Source of the DNA: Hyalella azteca
Lineage: Eukaryota; Arthropoda; Malacostraca; Amphipoda; Hyalellidae
Direction of reading: 5' to 3'
DNA length: 64,000 nt
NCBI RefSeq assembly: GCF_000764305.2
Contig: NW_025939444.1
Location: 77,612-141,611, forward strand
The position numbers and the translations under genes were made by a program. This document shows positions 29,024 to 41,500 of this stretch, one piece after another. Numbering within the stretch: the first letter of the stretch is position 1; every line of letters starts with the position of its first letter. The notes beneath the pieces are model-generated. The model did no database searches. It was not told where the DNA came from and saw nothing but the letters and a program-made list of their open reading frames with translations.

Positions 29024-29758
29024 CATGGAACTACCTAAGACAAAGCTTAATATAAAAGAAAAAGTTGAGAAGTATCGGAATTACCTACGATGTCGGAATA
29101 TGGTGCGTTTACCCTAATATCAGTGATATCACATCAATAAAACGGTAAATCGGTAATGCATGGAAATGGTAATATCATATCAATAAAGGAAAAACAAGTA
29201 AAAATAGGTTAACAGAAAATGTCATTTATCCTCTATCTACATCATCTACAAAGGAAAAGGAGGACTTCAGATTACTGTTAGTAATAAATGAGCTATACAC
29301 TCTGCATGCTTCAAACATTTTAAAATTAAGTTTCATTTGTCATTTCAAGTGTCCCGGATTAGGTACCCTGTTCCCAGCAATCCCAGTCTCCCAGGGGTAA
29401 TTTGGGACACTCATTTTTTGTCTGGAACCTCACAAATAAAATATAGAACTTTTTTGGAGAACCCATTCGATAGCCCTTGCAAAGGGCTTTAAAATGAACC
29501 CAAGCTTATTTATGAAATGCTTCATGGTATTGATGGTAAGAATTTGTTGACGAAAACCCGTCCCTCATTAGTAGGTACCCCGTTTGACGCCACTTTAAAT
29601 TGACGGTATTCAAATACATAGCATCGTCATTCTTGGTCCCTTGCATGAAATAGTAAGCCAGAATAACGACAAAAAACATTAAGCAACACTGCTAGTGCTA
29701 CAACCTTTCAAGTTTTTGAGAACCCCTTTAAGTTCAAAATCACGTATCAGTCACTTAC

Positions 29759-29850
29759 TCAATGTTACTCCGAGCACACTGCACACCTTCCGACAGCAAG
29801 GAACAGAATGTAAATAAACGAAGTTGGTAGCGCTTACTGATGTCACCAAG
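29759..29850 (-). other. Candidate SEC61G 5'UTR exon
   Basis: SEC61G has an acceptor directly before its ATG and therefore needs an upstream non-coding exon. On the minus strand a perfect donor, GA|GTAAGTG, occurs at 29758 and is preceded by about 90 bases that follow an ATF/XBP1 plus CCAAT promoter-like block. This would make the first intron 9.7 kb (20061-29758). The donor and the promoter motifs are seen; their link to SEC61G is inference, and the transcription start is unknown. Confidence 0.45.
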
Positions 29851-29851
29851 A

Positions 29852-29879
29852 TGACGTGATGCGATTGGAGGCCACGTCA
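29852..29879 (-). promoter_or_regulatory. CCAAT box flanked by two inverted UPRE/CRE-type sites
   Basis: On the plus strand the block reads TGACGTGA (29852-29859), ATTGG (29864-29868), CCACGTCA (29872-29879). On the minus strand it is TGACGTGG - CCAAT - TCACGTCA, so a near-perfect XBP1-type UPRE (TGACGTGG/A) lies on each side of an NF-Y site. Translocon genes such as SEC61G are known targets of the XBP1 arm of the unfolded protein response, which fits the candidate first exon just downstream. The spacing differs from the classic ERSE. Confidence 0.5.
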
Positions 29880-30649
29880 TCACGGCTACCAACCTAAACA
29901 AGTTAAAATTTGTTTTAAGCGATTTAACTTGAAATTTGTTTGAAAAATTAGCATATTTATTAATCTAATAAAATAAATTGAATTATAATTTACCTTCAGT
30001 CTTCATTTACCAGAGTAACATAGGCATAAAAGAATTCACTTATCTTTATATATGGACTATATAGTCTTTATTTTTGCATTTCGATTATTAATAGTGCAAT
30101 TTCGTTTTAAAAAATACGTGAATATAATTTTTCGAGTGATATATTTAACTATAGGCTTTTGAAATATGAACACGCCAGCTTTGAAGAACAATTAGACAAT
30201 TATGCGTGTTCATTCAAGCATTTTTCATCTGCGGTTGCACTTTTAAACCGGCGGAGTACGACAAAATATAAATAAAAATCTAACGGTTTGTTGATTGAGT
30301 CATGGCTCAGGTTCATCCAGAAACGTTGAGTAGCTTGATCAATCATTTTCATTCATAGTCTTATGCCTGTTGATTTTTTTTAATGTAATGGTTGAGGTAT
30401 TCACCGTATATATATATATTCACCGTGACAATAAACAGCAATAAAAAGAATGATAATACTAATAGTTATCTACCATTTATGACATTCAATTTTAAATAAA
30501 CACGTTAGATTTTAGTTATCATGCCTGAAAGATTACAAATTTTATCGGGGATATATATTTGCCCATGTACTGCGAAATAAAAACCATTTGCCACAATGTA
30601 AATGCATAGAATAAGTGTTGCACAGAAGTATCTAATATAGTTACGCGCT

Positions 30650-30865
30650 TTGACTAAGATGTATGGTCGCAGAGCAGTAAGCCCTCTCCAGCAGCGGCAC
30701 TTGAGCACAACGCCCAATTGTTCGTCAGCTACGGATGTGCTGAGGGGGAAGATTGACGACGTCCTTGTATCGGCAGCACTCCCAGCTGAGAGGAGGTCTC
30801 GTCTTCATCGTTCCTGTCGCAAGTTAAAACATTTTTTCGAAGCTATGAAATTTAAAATTAAGTGA
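30650..30865 (+). CDS. Possible small unknown ORF
   Basis: The first ATG inside this frame, at 30659, opens MYGRRAVSPLQQRHLSTTP and runs 68 residues to TGA. The middle (LRGKIDDVLVSAALPAERR, then RLHRSCRKLKHFFEAMKFK) is helical-looking and the stretch is GC-richer than its surroundings. The N-terminus, arginine-rich and ending RHLSTTP, looks like a mitochondrial presequence. I do not recognise a family. It could be a short gene, one exon of a longer gene, or chance. Confidence 0.22.
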   Translation: MTKMYGRRAVSPLQQRHLSTTPNCSSATDVLRGKIDDVLVSAALPAERRSRLHRSCRKLKHFFEAMKFKIK

Positions 30866-31280
30866 AAATGTATGATGAAAAGTCAGGCACTTTATAGAGT
30901 TTTATTACTATTGTATAAGACCACTTGAAGTTCTGCAGTGCAAAAAAAAAACATACAAAATTACAAAGTGCTATTGAATTAAGTTGTACGGTTCGACCTG
31001 TCACAAATGATTCGTTAAAAATGATAAATTCGTGAAGTGATAATTTATTAAAAAAACTGACAGTGGTGGTTAAATGTGCTGTTTAAATATGATGTACAAT
31101 TGTACATGCTTTGGCGTGGTGACAAATTGTGCAAAAAACGTGGAAAAATATTAGGAGTGTAATTTGATGATTTTAGTCATGGTTATGCGTGTGCCGTTCA
31201 ATGATGTAAATCTTTACTGAAAAAATGAAGGTTGATTTGGGACCGAATAATTTTGTGATTAAAAAAACGTATGATAATGA

Positions 31281-31515
31281 AACAGGCAGACTCAGACGGA
31301 ACAATAACGCTGGGAAATGCAACAAACAGACTCAGACGTAGCAATAACGCTGGGAAATGCAACAAACAGACTCAGACATAGCAATAACGCTGGGAAATGC
31401 AACAAACAGACTCAGACGTAGCAACAACACTGGGAAATGCAACAAACAGACTCAGACGTAGAAATAACGCTGGGAAATGCAACAAACAGACTCAGACGTA
31501 GCAACATCGCAAGAA
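31281..31515. repeat. 40-base tandem array
   Basis: About six copies of a 40-base unit, AACAAACAGACTCAGACGTA followed by GCAATAACGCTGGGAAATGC, with only a few substitutions between copies. Non-coding, upstream of the CCBE1-like gene. Confidence 0.9.
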
Positions 31516-32592
31516 AACGTAACAATCAGGCATTTAGTCGCAAAAAAAAAATAAAAAAAAGTTCGATGAGTCATCTAGTTGTATCATAAGTTTAGGTAGC
31601 AAATAAGAAAAGTATACAACATATGTATTTAATGCAGGTTTCACTGAAGACCAGAGAGAATTTCTTATTGACAATTTTGTTACCTATTATTTTTCTCTAT
31701 TCAGCGAATTTGGCTTTTGAAAAGACTTGAAAATTCAAATGTCAGGTTTCTAAGGGAAATTTTATTATAATTTTCGAGTGTGGGTCTCACTATTAGCCTC
31801 TCTCATGTGGTTCTTTGGTCCTCCGGGTCTGGAGGTGGCATATTATAGGCGGCGGCTCAAAGTCGTGCTGGTCAAACCGATGCAATTTACATTCTTGGTC
31901 TATTCTGGAGGTCTATAACTTTCTTTGTGGCAGCCTGGCAGGGATAGTTGTAAATGACATTGGCTTCTTGTAATTATTCCGACTCCTTGCATGAATAATT
32001 TTAAATCGTTAAATTCTTGAGTTCATGTTTTTATATTAAAACAGGAATTTGATTCGGTCGGTTGCGGTTCTACTTGTGATTATATTTAGTACAGTTTATT
32101 TAAGAACTCTTTCGTCTGTCTTATAGCCTCCAGTCATCTGGTTTTGGTAATAAATTGTCGTAACACATCCGTTTGATGTTGGTTCATTGTCCGTTTTATT
32201 TTGACGTGCTCTATAGTTTGACCAAAAACTACACCAATACAAGTATATGTATACTTATACAATTATTGGTGTAGTTCTGCAGAAGCTTTTCTTTTATGAA
32301 AGTTTGATTGAATACCAGAGCATGCTTTTTATTAATAATCTTCTTGTTCGTTTTTTTCAAAGAGTCTAACAAAATTTCTTGCTGGCGTCAATTTAATTAT
32401 ACAATTATTCATATAAAATACAAGCCTGCACTTCCTCGTGTAATGCATAAGTTTTGACTAAAAAAAGCAAATCGAGAAGCATCAAATACGCCTCAATAAT
32501 GACAAACTCAAATAAATACGCAATTGTACGACGTTAAAAGACCAAAATTGAGGAGCAGACATTGAGCAGTTCAAACTCGTCTTTCACACATC

Positions 32593-35500
32593 ATGGCCAG
32601 GTAAGTGGTTCAGTTTACGAGAGCAGCTAAGTTATCCCAAATATTGTGTAGATTCGTGTCCTGAAACTACGAGTTGCGTGCATCGGTTGAATTTAAGACT
32701 TGATTTAATTTACTACATCTGGTAAACTTACAATGTTGAATTAATTATTGTGTATCTAAGCGCACGAATTTTTTTGTTACAATTGATTGATTCTATGATT
32801 TTCGTATGGGAGTAATTTAAATCAGGTAATAAAGCAATCTACCATGTGCAATTTTAGGACAAAGTGTTTGGAAAATGAAATGTATCATCGATTGTTTCTA
32901 ATTGTTTCATAGTCAAAAGTGCAAATTATATAATCGTAACTTGATTATTTTTTTTTTCGTTTGAAGTTGGGCTTCAACTTTTCTGATAATTGAACTTCCT
33001 CAACGTTCTTCTCTGAAACCTGAAATTTTCTCAGCCATGGTTGAAAACAATTAATAAGAACTATATTTTGATTAAAAATAGCATCAAAATCTATCGTTTT
33101 GATGCCCACTTTGTATCCCAGGTTATACATCCGGGCATCGGTCATTGTCCTGTTCGCAAGGACGATCCTAGCGTCGGCAGAGTTATCATCAGCAAACTCC
33201 AGCACACCTGCAACTTCGCCACGCCAGTCGCCCAGGATACCGAAATTCTATCCAAGAAATCACGGGCTCGCAGATGCAAGAATTCCTAATAAAAATAAAG
33301 ATCCAGTACATATAAATAGCAACGTGTTCGAGCCGAGGATAAAGGTTCATTCACTGAACGGTGTTAGCTTAAATTCGCGACTTATTCGTGATGACATCAA
33401 CCTTCTTCATCAAACGTTCGGGCTACACAACAAATTTTCCGAAGACGACGAGCGGGAGGAAATGGACTCGTATGGGTCTGATGGCTACGTGGTCGCAAAT
33501 AGTGCGTTCTTTGCGCTTGGCAACTCGTCCGAACCCGAGACTCCGATCAGCCTGGGCGCCATACAAGCCGTTACGAGGTGAGAGGGCACTCATAAAGTGA
33601 ATGCGTACTATTGTCCAAATAACGAAATGCTCTAATAAAATGACTGCACACTAATGTGAATGTCCAAATAAAGACGAGGATGCACTTATAAAATGAATTC
33701 GCACTATTGTCCAAATAGTGACGAGGATGCACTCAGAAAAACAAATTGGTTTTATTGTCCAAATACTGATACATTTTCGTACTCACAACACGAATAGAGA
33801 ACGGACTTACGATTGACTGATACGCCCTTTGTCGGCCCAAACTGGGTCAGGATGACCTATACAAAGAGGAAGAAGTGCATCGTGTTTTTTGTACAAAGTC
33901 TCACTCATTTTTCTGGCTGTGACGGCCATTATTATGAGACGGAAATAGGCTGCATATAAGTGCCTACGGTACCTTTCAATTACATAATAATATAATAAAA
34001 ACATATAATATATTATAAATTATAAACAATAAATTATTTTCATTGAGATTTACTTGTTTATTTTTTGTCTACGTAAAGATAATCATCATTTTGTCGACAG
34101 TCACACTGAAGTTGATTTGTCAGATTTTTTTAAGATTTTCTTGTTTCTTTTTTCAATACGTAAATGTTTTATCATTTTGTTGGTGCTTAACTCATAAAGT
34201 TTTAGCGCCAGATTTTTTATATTTACGAAAGTATATTTGTGCTATTTTCTTCAAGGTATAAGTATTCATCATTCTTTCAATGGGTAACACAAGAAGTAGC
34301 AATAACATATTCTATTTTCCCATTTAAGAATTCCTTTTGAACGCATCTTCTGAATGCAATAATGCATCAGCCTTCGAATCCATTATGCTATTAGCTTTTG
34401 AATGCATTAATGGATTATTGTACCAATATCAGGTCGGACACGCTGGAGTGCCCCAGCAGTGACGTGATCACGACGCGCTACAAGTGCCAGGTGCAGGGCA
34501 AGTGGGTTGACTGCTTCAAGCGCCATTGCTGCCAGGGGTACAACTTCGTCGCGGGGCGGTGAGGGCTACATTGCTATGTGATATACCAACAATTTCTATG
34601 TGATATATATTATCGTCTTACAATTGCTGCATGATATGAAAACAATCGATTTATGATATAGTGACCAATCACACATGATATTGTAACGTTTGATCCTATA
34701 GTAATAAGTAATTTAATTAAATCTGTTGGTAATTTTTGATCCTACCCAATATTGCCAGTTCTGCAAGCCTTACTATTCGGCACGATATGCAATATGCCTC
34801 ACTATTATGTCGACACGATAAGCATCGTGGATTCGCCTTCTAATAGCCCTTAAATTTTCTTGGTACCAGGCTCCAAACACACGAACCTTGACAAATATTT
34901 ATGAAATATACAATCCCTAAGACCTGACCACGCAGATGTCTGCCGGAGGCCATGGACCCCTGCTCGCAGAAGTTGTGTGAGCAGAAGTGCTCCGTGTACT
35001 TCGGCCGCGTCATCTGCACCTGCTACTCCGGCTACCAGTTCAGCCCCGGCAACCACAAGCGAGGCATCGCTCCGGTTTGCGTAGGTGAATATTTAATATT
35101 TATATACAGTGTTTTCTATATACAACATTTTTATATACAATAGTTTATAACTAATTTAATATTTAGCCTTTTAATTAGGAAATAGAGCGTGGATATTGGT
35201 AAAACAAATGTATAGAGTTGCGAAAATTTTCACATTGATTTTCGATGCTTCGGTTTGGATAGATGTCGCAGTAAGTCATTTAATTGATTATTATTTGGAT
35301 ATTCTATAGAAAAGACGCGTTGTGTTGCTTTGGTTAGCACACGTCGATGGTAATTCTCGTTTTCCGAGGTGGATTTTCTCGGAATGATGTGACGATATTA
35401 TATATATAGTATCATATTCATGAAATAATATGTCATAAAAAACTATTTTGAAGCATCTCTAAAATAATGCCACTAAGGGGCGGACTTGATATACCTGGGA

Positions 35501-38500
35501 GATATTCTTATTAAACGTCAAAATTAAGACCAAAACATAATAGATAAAGCACACAAAGATTGTAGCACAGACGCTAATACAAATAATGTTTTGAGCAGTC
35601 GCATTCATGGGGAGGACAGAGGAGGCACTGTGAGTTCGTCTGAGTTTAGGACAGCGTTTTAATTTTCCTGCTAAGTATTTCTTCCAAACAGATTTATAAA
35701 AACTAACTCTAACTAACTAATACGCAGGAGGAAATCTTTGGGCTAGAGGAATAACTAATTTAAAATCTGAATACGCAGGATGGAATCTTTGGGCCAGAGG
35801 AGTAACTAATTTAAAATTTTAATGCTCAGGCGGGAATCTTTGAGCCGGAGGAGTAACTAATTTAAAATCTGAATACGCAGGAGGGAATCTTAGAATATTC
35901 AAACTGATCACCCACTTTGCCAACGTATGTATATCGACTTACACTAATCTCTGTTCTCGACCGTTGAGTTCTAATTTAGTTAGCTTTTAATTGTAATTAA
36001 TATAAAATTTTGAAATGCGTTTGTGTCGCAGACGTGGACGAGTGCGACACCACAAACGGCGGCTGCGACCACGCCTGCATCAACACTGTGGGGGGACACG
36101 TGTGCTCCTGTCGACCAGGTTGGCTTGTGGCAATAATATTCTAGCCTAAAATATTCGTATAATATTCCAGTGACAGCTCCATTAGCCAATTTGTAATTTA
36201 AGATTTGTGTCGAGCCCACGTAAAGTAATAGCATAACCGTTCGCGTCACCTCAAAAGTTCGGATGGTCATCTCGTCATGCCAACCAATGACCGGAAGTTA
36301 TTTGATACAAGCTTTCTTATTGGTTAACTAATCAAAGCTTTAAGCTGGAAGGGGGCTGAAACGCAATATAAACAGCTAAATTTGATAAATTTAAAGACAG
36401 ACCTCAAATAAGCAAAGGACTAATAGGACGACGCCCGGGAAAACGGTAACCTAATAAGAAGCGACAAGAGAGGAACACTCAATGTACAAATCAGACGCGA
36501 ATAGAGCACTAATAATTAACAATTTGTATGCGCAAGGAGAGAAATACAAATTGACAAATAGGATGTGCAGGGAGAGCTAGAGCTGGGAGTTTAAGAGATA
36601 AAGCGCGTGATCCTTTAAATAGAGAACAAATAATAAATACCTAAGTACGACAACTCAATCATATGTTCATAAATTTCACTGTATAGCAAATATATAGAAA
36701 TTAAAACATTATCATAGGCAACAACTCCCCAGGCGTTGGAGTTAAAAATTCTTTAAGAGACACCATATTACGCCGGTCGGAATCAGCAGCTTAACTGACG
36801 GACACCAAAAATTGACGCCCATGTCAGAGCTGGTCACGCTTGATATTGATAGTCATAGTCTAATTATTGATATTGTTATTCTTAGTCTAATTACCAGTGG
36901 TAGGAAATGTGCAACCTACTATATTACATGATAATAAATACACTTATACTTATACATCTTTTCAAAACTGTAAACTTCCTAACTTCCAGGGTTCAAGTTG
37001 CTGTCGGACAACCGAACGTGTGACGTGGCCTCCCCCCAGCCCCGCTCCCTCAACGCAGGACTACAGGCAGCCAGTGTACCTGAGCCGCTTCTTGATGACG
37101 AGGAGCCGGAGACGGGGGACGAGGGTGAGTAGGCGTTGCTAGGCAAACCCCCGATGAACAGGAGCCGGAGACGGGAGACGAGGGTGAGTAGGCGTCGCTA
37201 GGCAAACCCCCGATGAACAGGAGCCGGAGACTGGGGACGAGGGTGAGTAGGCGTCGCTAGGCAAACCCCCGATGAACAGGAGCCGGAGACGGGGGACGAG
37301 GGTGAGTAGGGGCCGCTAGGCAAACCCCCGATGAACAGGAGCCAGAGACAGGGGACGAGGGTGAGTAGGCGTCGCTAGGCAAACCCCCGATGAACAGGAG
37401 TCGGAGACGGGGGACGAGGGTGAGTAGGCGTCGCTAGGCAAACCCCCGATGATCAGGAGCCGGAGACGGGGGACGAGGGTGAGTAGGCGCCGCTAGGCAA
37501 ACCCCCGATTAACAGGAGCCGGAGACGGGGGACGAGAGTGAGTAGGCAATAAACTTGGTTACGTTGTTCACCGGTGACAAACCAGTTTATAAAATAATGT
37601 TTAAATAATTTATTGAAATGGAGAATTTCAATGCGTGCGGTAGCGGAGCTCCAGCGTGGCCTGGTCCGAAACACTAACTTAGGGCACTAAGAATACTAAG
37701 AAAGTATAATGGATCGATGTGAGTAAACATAAACCAGAATATTAAGGTAAAAAATCTGCCTCGTACTGAATAGATCATAAGTTTTCTAATTTAGTTATCA
37801 AATAGATGAACTTTTAATACACTTTGATTTCAGGTGACGCTTTTCAGGCACTGTTTCTAAAATATAAAAAATGACCTTTAATTATTTTATTCGGGAGATT
37901 TCAAAGTGTTCAGAGACAGTTTCTCAACAACTGTTTGTCAATTTATGGTATAACTGTCATTGAGTGAATTTCGAAAATATCATGAATGCTAATGAGTTTC
38001 CGGCTTCACAACTCTCATACATGAACAACCCCCAAAAAGTGTTTCGAGTTATATACGTATGATCTGGAATGTTTCGAATAGTTTTATCCAATTTCATTCA
38101 TGAAATGAACACGCATGTTGTAATTTTCAAAACAACAGGTGTTGATTATAGATTTTAAAATACCAGTCCAAAACGGGATATTTTCATTTGTTTCACAGGC
38201 ATTTTTACGATTTCAATCTGAGGAAATGAAATAAGTTACAGAGAATTAAAATAAAAATGGTATCAAGTTCACACCTCGCCTTGATTAATATGTGTTAATT
38301 CAAAACATATTGTTTGTTGATTCTAAGTCATTGTTAAATGTGTTTGTATCTACCACTAAGCATTTGAACTGGATACTTAGTGTACTGACAGAACTTTTCG
38401 GTCCCAGCATCTATGTACGAATAATACAGACGACGGTAAATGCATCCGTAAGCAAAGGGTTAAGATTCAAATAAATGTTCTCGCACCTTTCATGTTCCTT

Positions 38501-41500
38501 GGACTTGATTGAGTGATGTTATTACTATATTTTATTGTTACTCCTCATGGTGTCGTGTCAGAGCTGCTCTACGAAGAAGCCCGCCGCGGGTACAGCACTC
38601 ACGGCCACCAGCGCTGCACCGCCACCTGCGAGACAGTTGGTCAACTCAAAGATAAAGTCAAAGATCTCGAGGAAAAAGTGAGAACAAAATCAAGAGTTAG
38701 ATTCTGATAATCTGAACGTGACGCAACTGTTAATATATATTGTAATGATCGATCGTGAATTGGCTTTATAGCACTTCCACTGTAAATAATAAAAACTGAA
38801 CGAAATACGCAGTAAATGTACATGAATCGCGCACGCATGCGCATTGTTAGCTCACTTAGGACGTTTCCATCACAAACAGGCTCCCACGTATTTGCTTAAA
38901 ACCATTCGCATTTCATAAAGAAAACTGTGTTCATGTGGGAAGAAAGTAAATACATTCAAATATTATTACGCTAATTGTTTCAATGCACCTTAACCGTTCA
39001 TGTACGTCCTATCTCATTTAATTCCTATCAATCTCTTTGAATATCTTCATCTCATTCATCTGCCTACTATGGTAGCACTTAGAATAATGATCTCGTTTCA
39101 CAATGAGCAATTGGTAGCCCTGAGCATGAGTTCCTCGTTTCACAATGAGCAGTTGGTAGCCCCGAGCATAATTTTCTCGTTTCACAATGAGCAGTTGGTA
39201 GCCCTAAGATAAATTACTACGTTTCACAATGAGCAGTTGGTAGCCCTGAGCACTGCGGTGCGCCTCTACAGCTTTTCGGCCGGACCTCCGGGCCCGGAAG
39301 GACCTCCAGGACCCCCCGGCGAACCCGGCCCTAGAGGATTTCCGGGTAAATTTCCTAAAAACAGGACCGATAACTTTTTATTCAGTAAAAATTTAGGAGT
39401 AGAATTTATTAATAGATGCGGAATCTAAGGTTAAAGATTAAAATTCTTACTGTTCGCAGGGTGAATTTCAGAAGGGAAAGAATTAGGCTTCGAAATTTAA
39501 TAGCAATTATCAGATGAATCATGACGTATATTCAATTAACGTCAAATTGCCTTTCTAACTGTCAATAATTGGGTATAAATAGCGTATTGAAATACTGCAT
39601 GTAAACGTCGCTCAGAGGCTTTATGTGCAGCTTTTCCCTAAACGTTTACGTACGGGTTTCTCGAGCATTTTGACCCGAGCTAACGTAACATCCAGACCCG
39701 TCAAGGGTCAGGAGTTTGCAAGCTTCTAAATTGCAGGCAATGCGGGTCCGCCAGGCAATGCGGGTCCGCCAGGCAATGCGGGTCCACCAGGTAGTGCGGG
39801 TCCGTCTGTGGTCCCGCAGTCTGGGTCGTTAGGTCGGGTGGAAGATAACCTCATCGACAACAGCGACGACTTCCCTCTGGACTCCTGGACGGTGATTGGC
39901 GAGCCCCACCAGAGGAGCTTCTGCCGCTGTAGGCGGGGACCTATTGTGAGTCAATATTTTTTCTTAATTCGATGGATGTTTTTTCAGCCACTATGATTTA
40001 CATTAACGAAAGCGATTATAAATGAGTGATATAAAGCATTAGCAACAGAAGAAAAACATGTTAAACCATTTTGCGTGACTCAGGGCCCTCCAGGGGCGCC
40101 GGGACGCGATGGCGTACGAGGGCTGCGAGGGGAGCGCGGCGAGGGTAGCAGCGAGGCCCTCAACTTCGTGCTCGAGGTCCTCGCCGACCTCAAGCTCGAC
40201 GTCACGGCGCTGCAGCAGCGCTTCGACAGGTCGGGCATTTCTCATCACAATTTACTCGCACTGAAATTGCATATTTTGATAGAAAAATGTGGTACAAATA
40301 CCCTTAATATATTTGTTTACTGTTTCTACCATCAAATGCTTATCGTGCTGCTTTGGCATAATTTCGGTGATAATAACAAGCAGGAATTATTGACATATAT
40401 TGTGTGTATGAATAGCTAAAACATTAATGGCTATTATTATTGGTGAAATGGCTATTTGATTTATAACCTAACAGATCAGATGCATACAGCACAAGCATCT
40501 TCAGCAGCAGCGAGCACCAGCTAAATGCAGCTGAGAATGCGATCGTGAGCTTGAGACCAGGCAAGGCTCCGCACCCTAAATTATTCGACAGCGAAGGCTA
40601 CGGAGCAGCGACGCTTCTAACGGATGAAACTTGGAATCCAGAAGACAGCTTAACTGAGAATATTGAGTTATATTCACCGTTTGACCCAACGCTGGGCGCA
40701 GTTCGTCCCTTGGATGAGATCTACAAGACAATACCGGCCTCTGAGCCACCTAGAAGAGTTGAGTATCTCTTGCAACGGCCGACTGTAATGGCGGCGATAC
40801 CGGCGCATAAGAGAGACGAAAATGAGGATAATGTTATCGTACAGAACACGGAAAATGGTGATAATAACGTGCAAATTGGCTCATCAACTGGAAAAGATAT
40901 AAAGCTGCAACCTCGTCCTGAGACAAAGAATCTGGCGGTACTTAGCGACGGACCGGCGCAAGGAGAAGTCGCTTTTGGGCCTGAACAAGATTACACATCA
41001 AGTCATGCACGTCATAAGTACTTACTTGCAGCGAATGACACCACAGATGCTCTGAACCAAAGCTATTCCGAAAGAATAGAGCAACAAAGAGAAACGCCAA
41101 GTATTAGTTTGCCGGATCCCGTGCCTGTGGAAGACCCAGCTACCCATCATGTTTCCCAAAATGCAGGACTAGAGTCTGAAAGATTAACTGCCCCAACGAC
41201 AGAAACCTTGGATTTATGGCAGGTTGAAAATTCAGAATTAAATGAGGTTTACCTGCCTAGCGATGGTCCAGCGGCTATTTCGGCGAGCGGAGCAGCTAAG
41301 AAAAAGCGAAAAACTGATATTCTTGCGTTCAATTTAGCACACCCGCCAGGTTTCCCGCAAAATATATGGACAAGAGGAAGTAATCTTTTATTGAATTTAG
41401 ATTTATTTTCATCACAAAACCATTCCAAGGCTTCATGGAAAACATCTGCTTCATCAAACGCGTATGAAATCCCTTCTCGCAGTCGACCGAACACAGAAAG

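Larger units (their letters stand above)
24282..29600. mobile_element. Large inverted-repeat element with nested insertions
   Basis: The left arm (about 24282-24995) is matched in reverse by three pieces on the right: about 29600-29100, 27760-27567 and 26971-26779. Examples: CAGTACTCTGAAGTCCTCC (24570) against GGAGGACTTCAGATTACTG (29267); CCTTGTCCACTGCAAGCTT (24714) against AAGCTCGCAGTGGACAAGG (27650); TAGTGAATTCACTATAACA (24815) against TGTTATAGAGAATTCACTT (26946). The right arm is broken by hAT-type insertions at exactly the points where the matches break. The ends (TCAAATGAGGTAATA / reverse of GGTACCCCGTTTGACG) are diverged. No transposase frame. Confidence 0.7.
29880..32592. other. Intergenic: SEC61G promoter side to CCBE1-like gene
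   Basis: AT-rich. Contains one unexplained small frame (30650-30865), a 40-base tandem array (31281-31515), and otherwise nothing I can name. The stretch 31520-32592 looks empty apart from a short CCAATACAAGTATA hairpin near 32230-32270. Confidence 0.5.

Noticed and set aside
31281..31515. CRISPR array
   Set aside because: Direct tandem units without spacers in an animal genome; an ordinary minisatellite.
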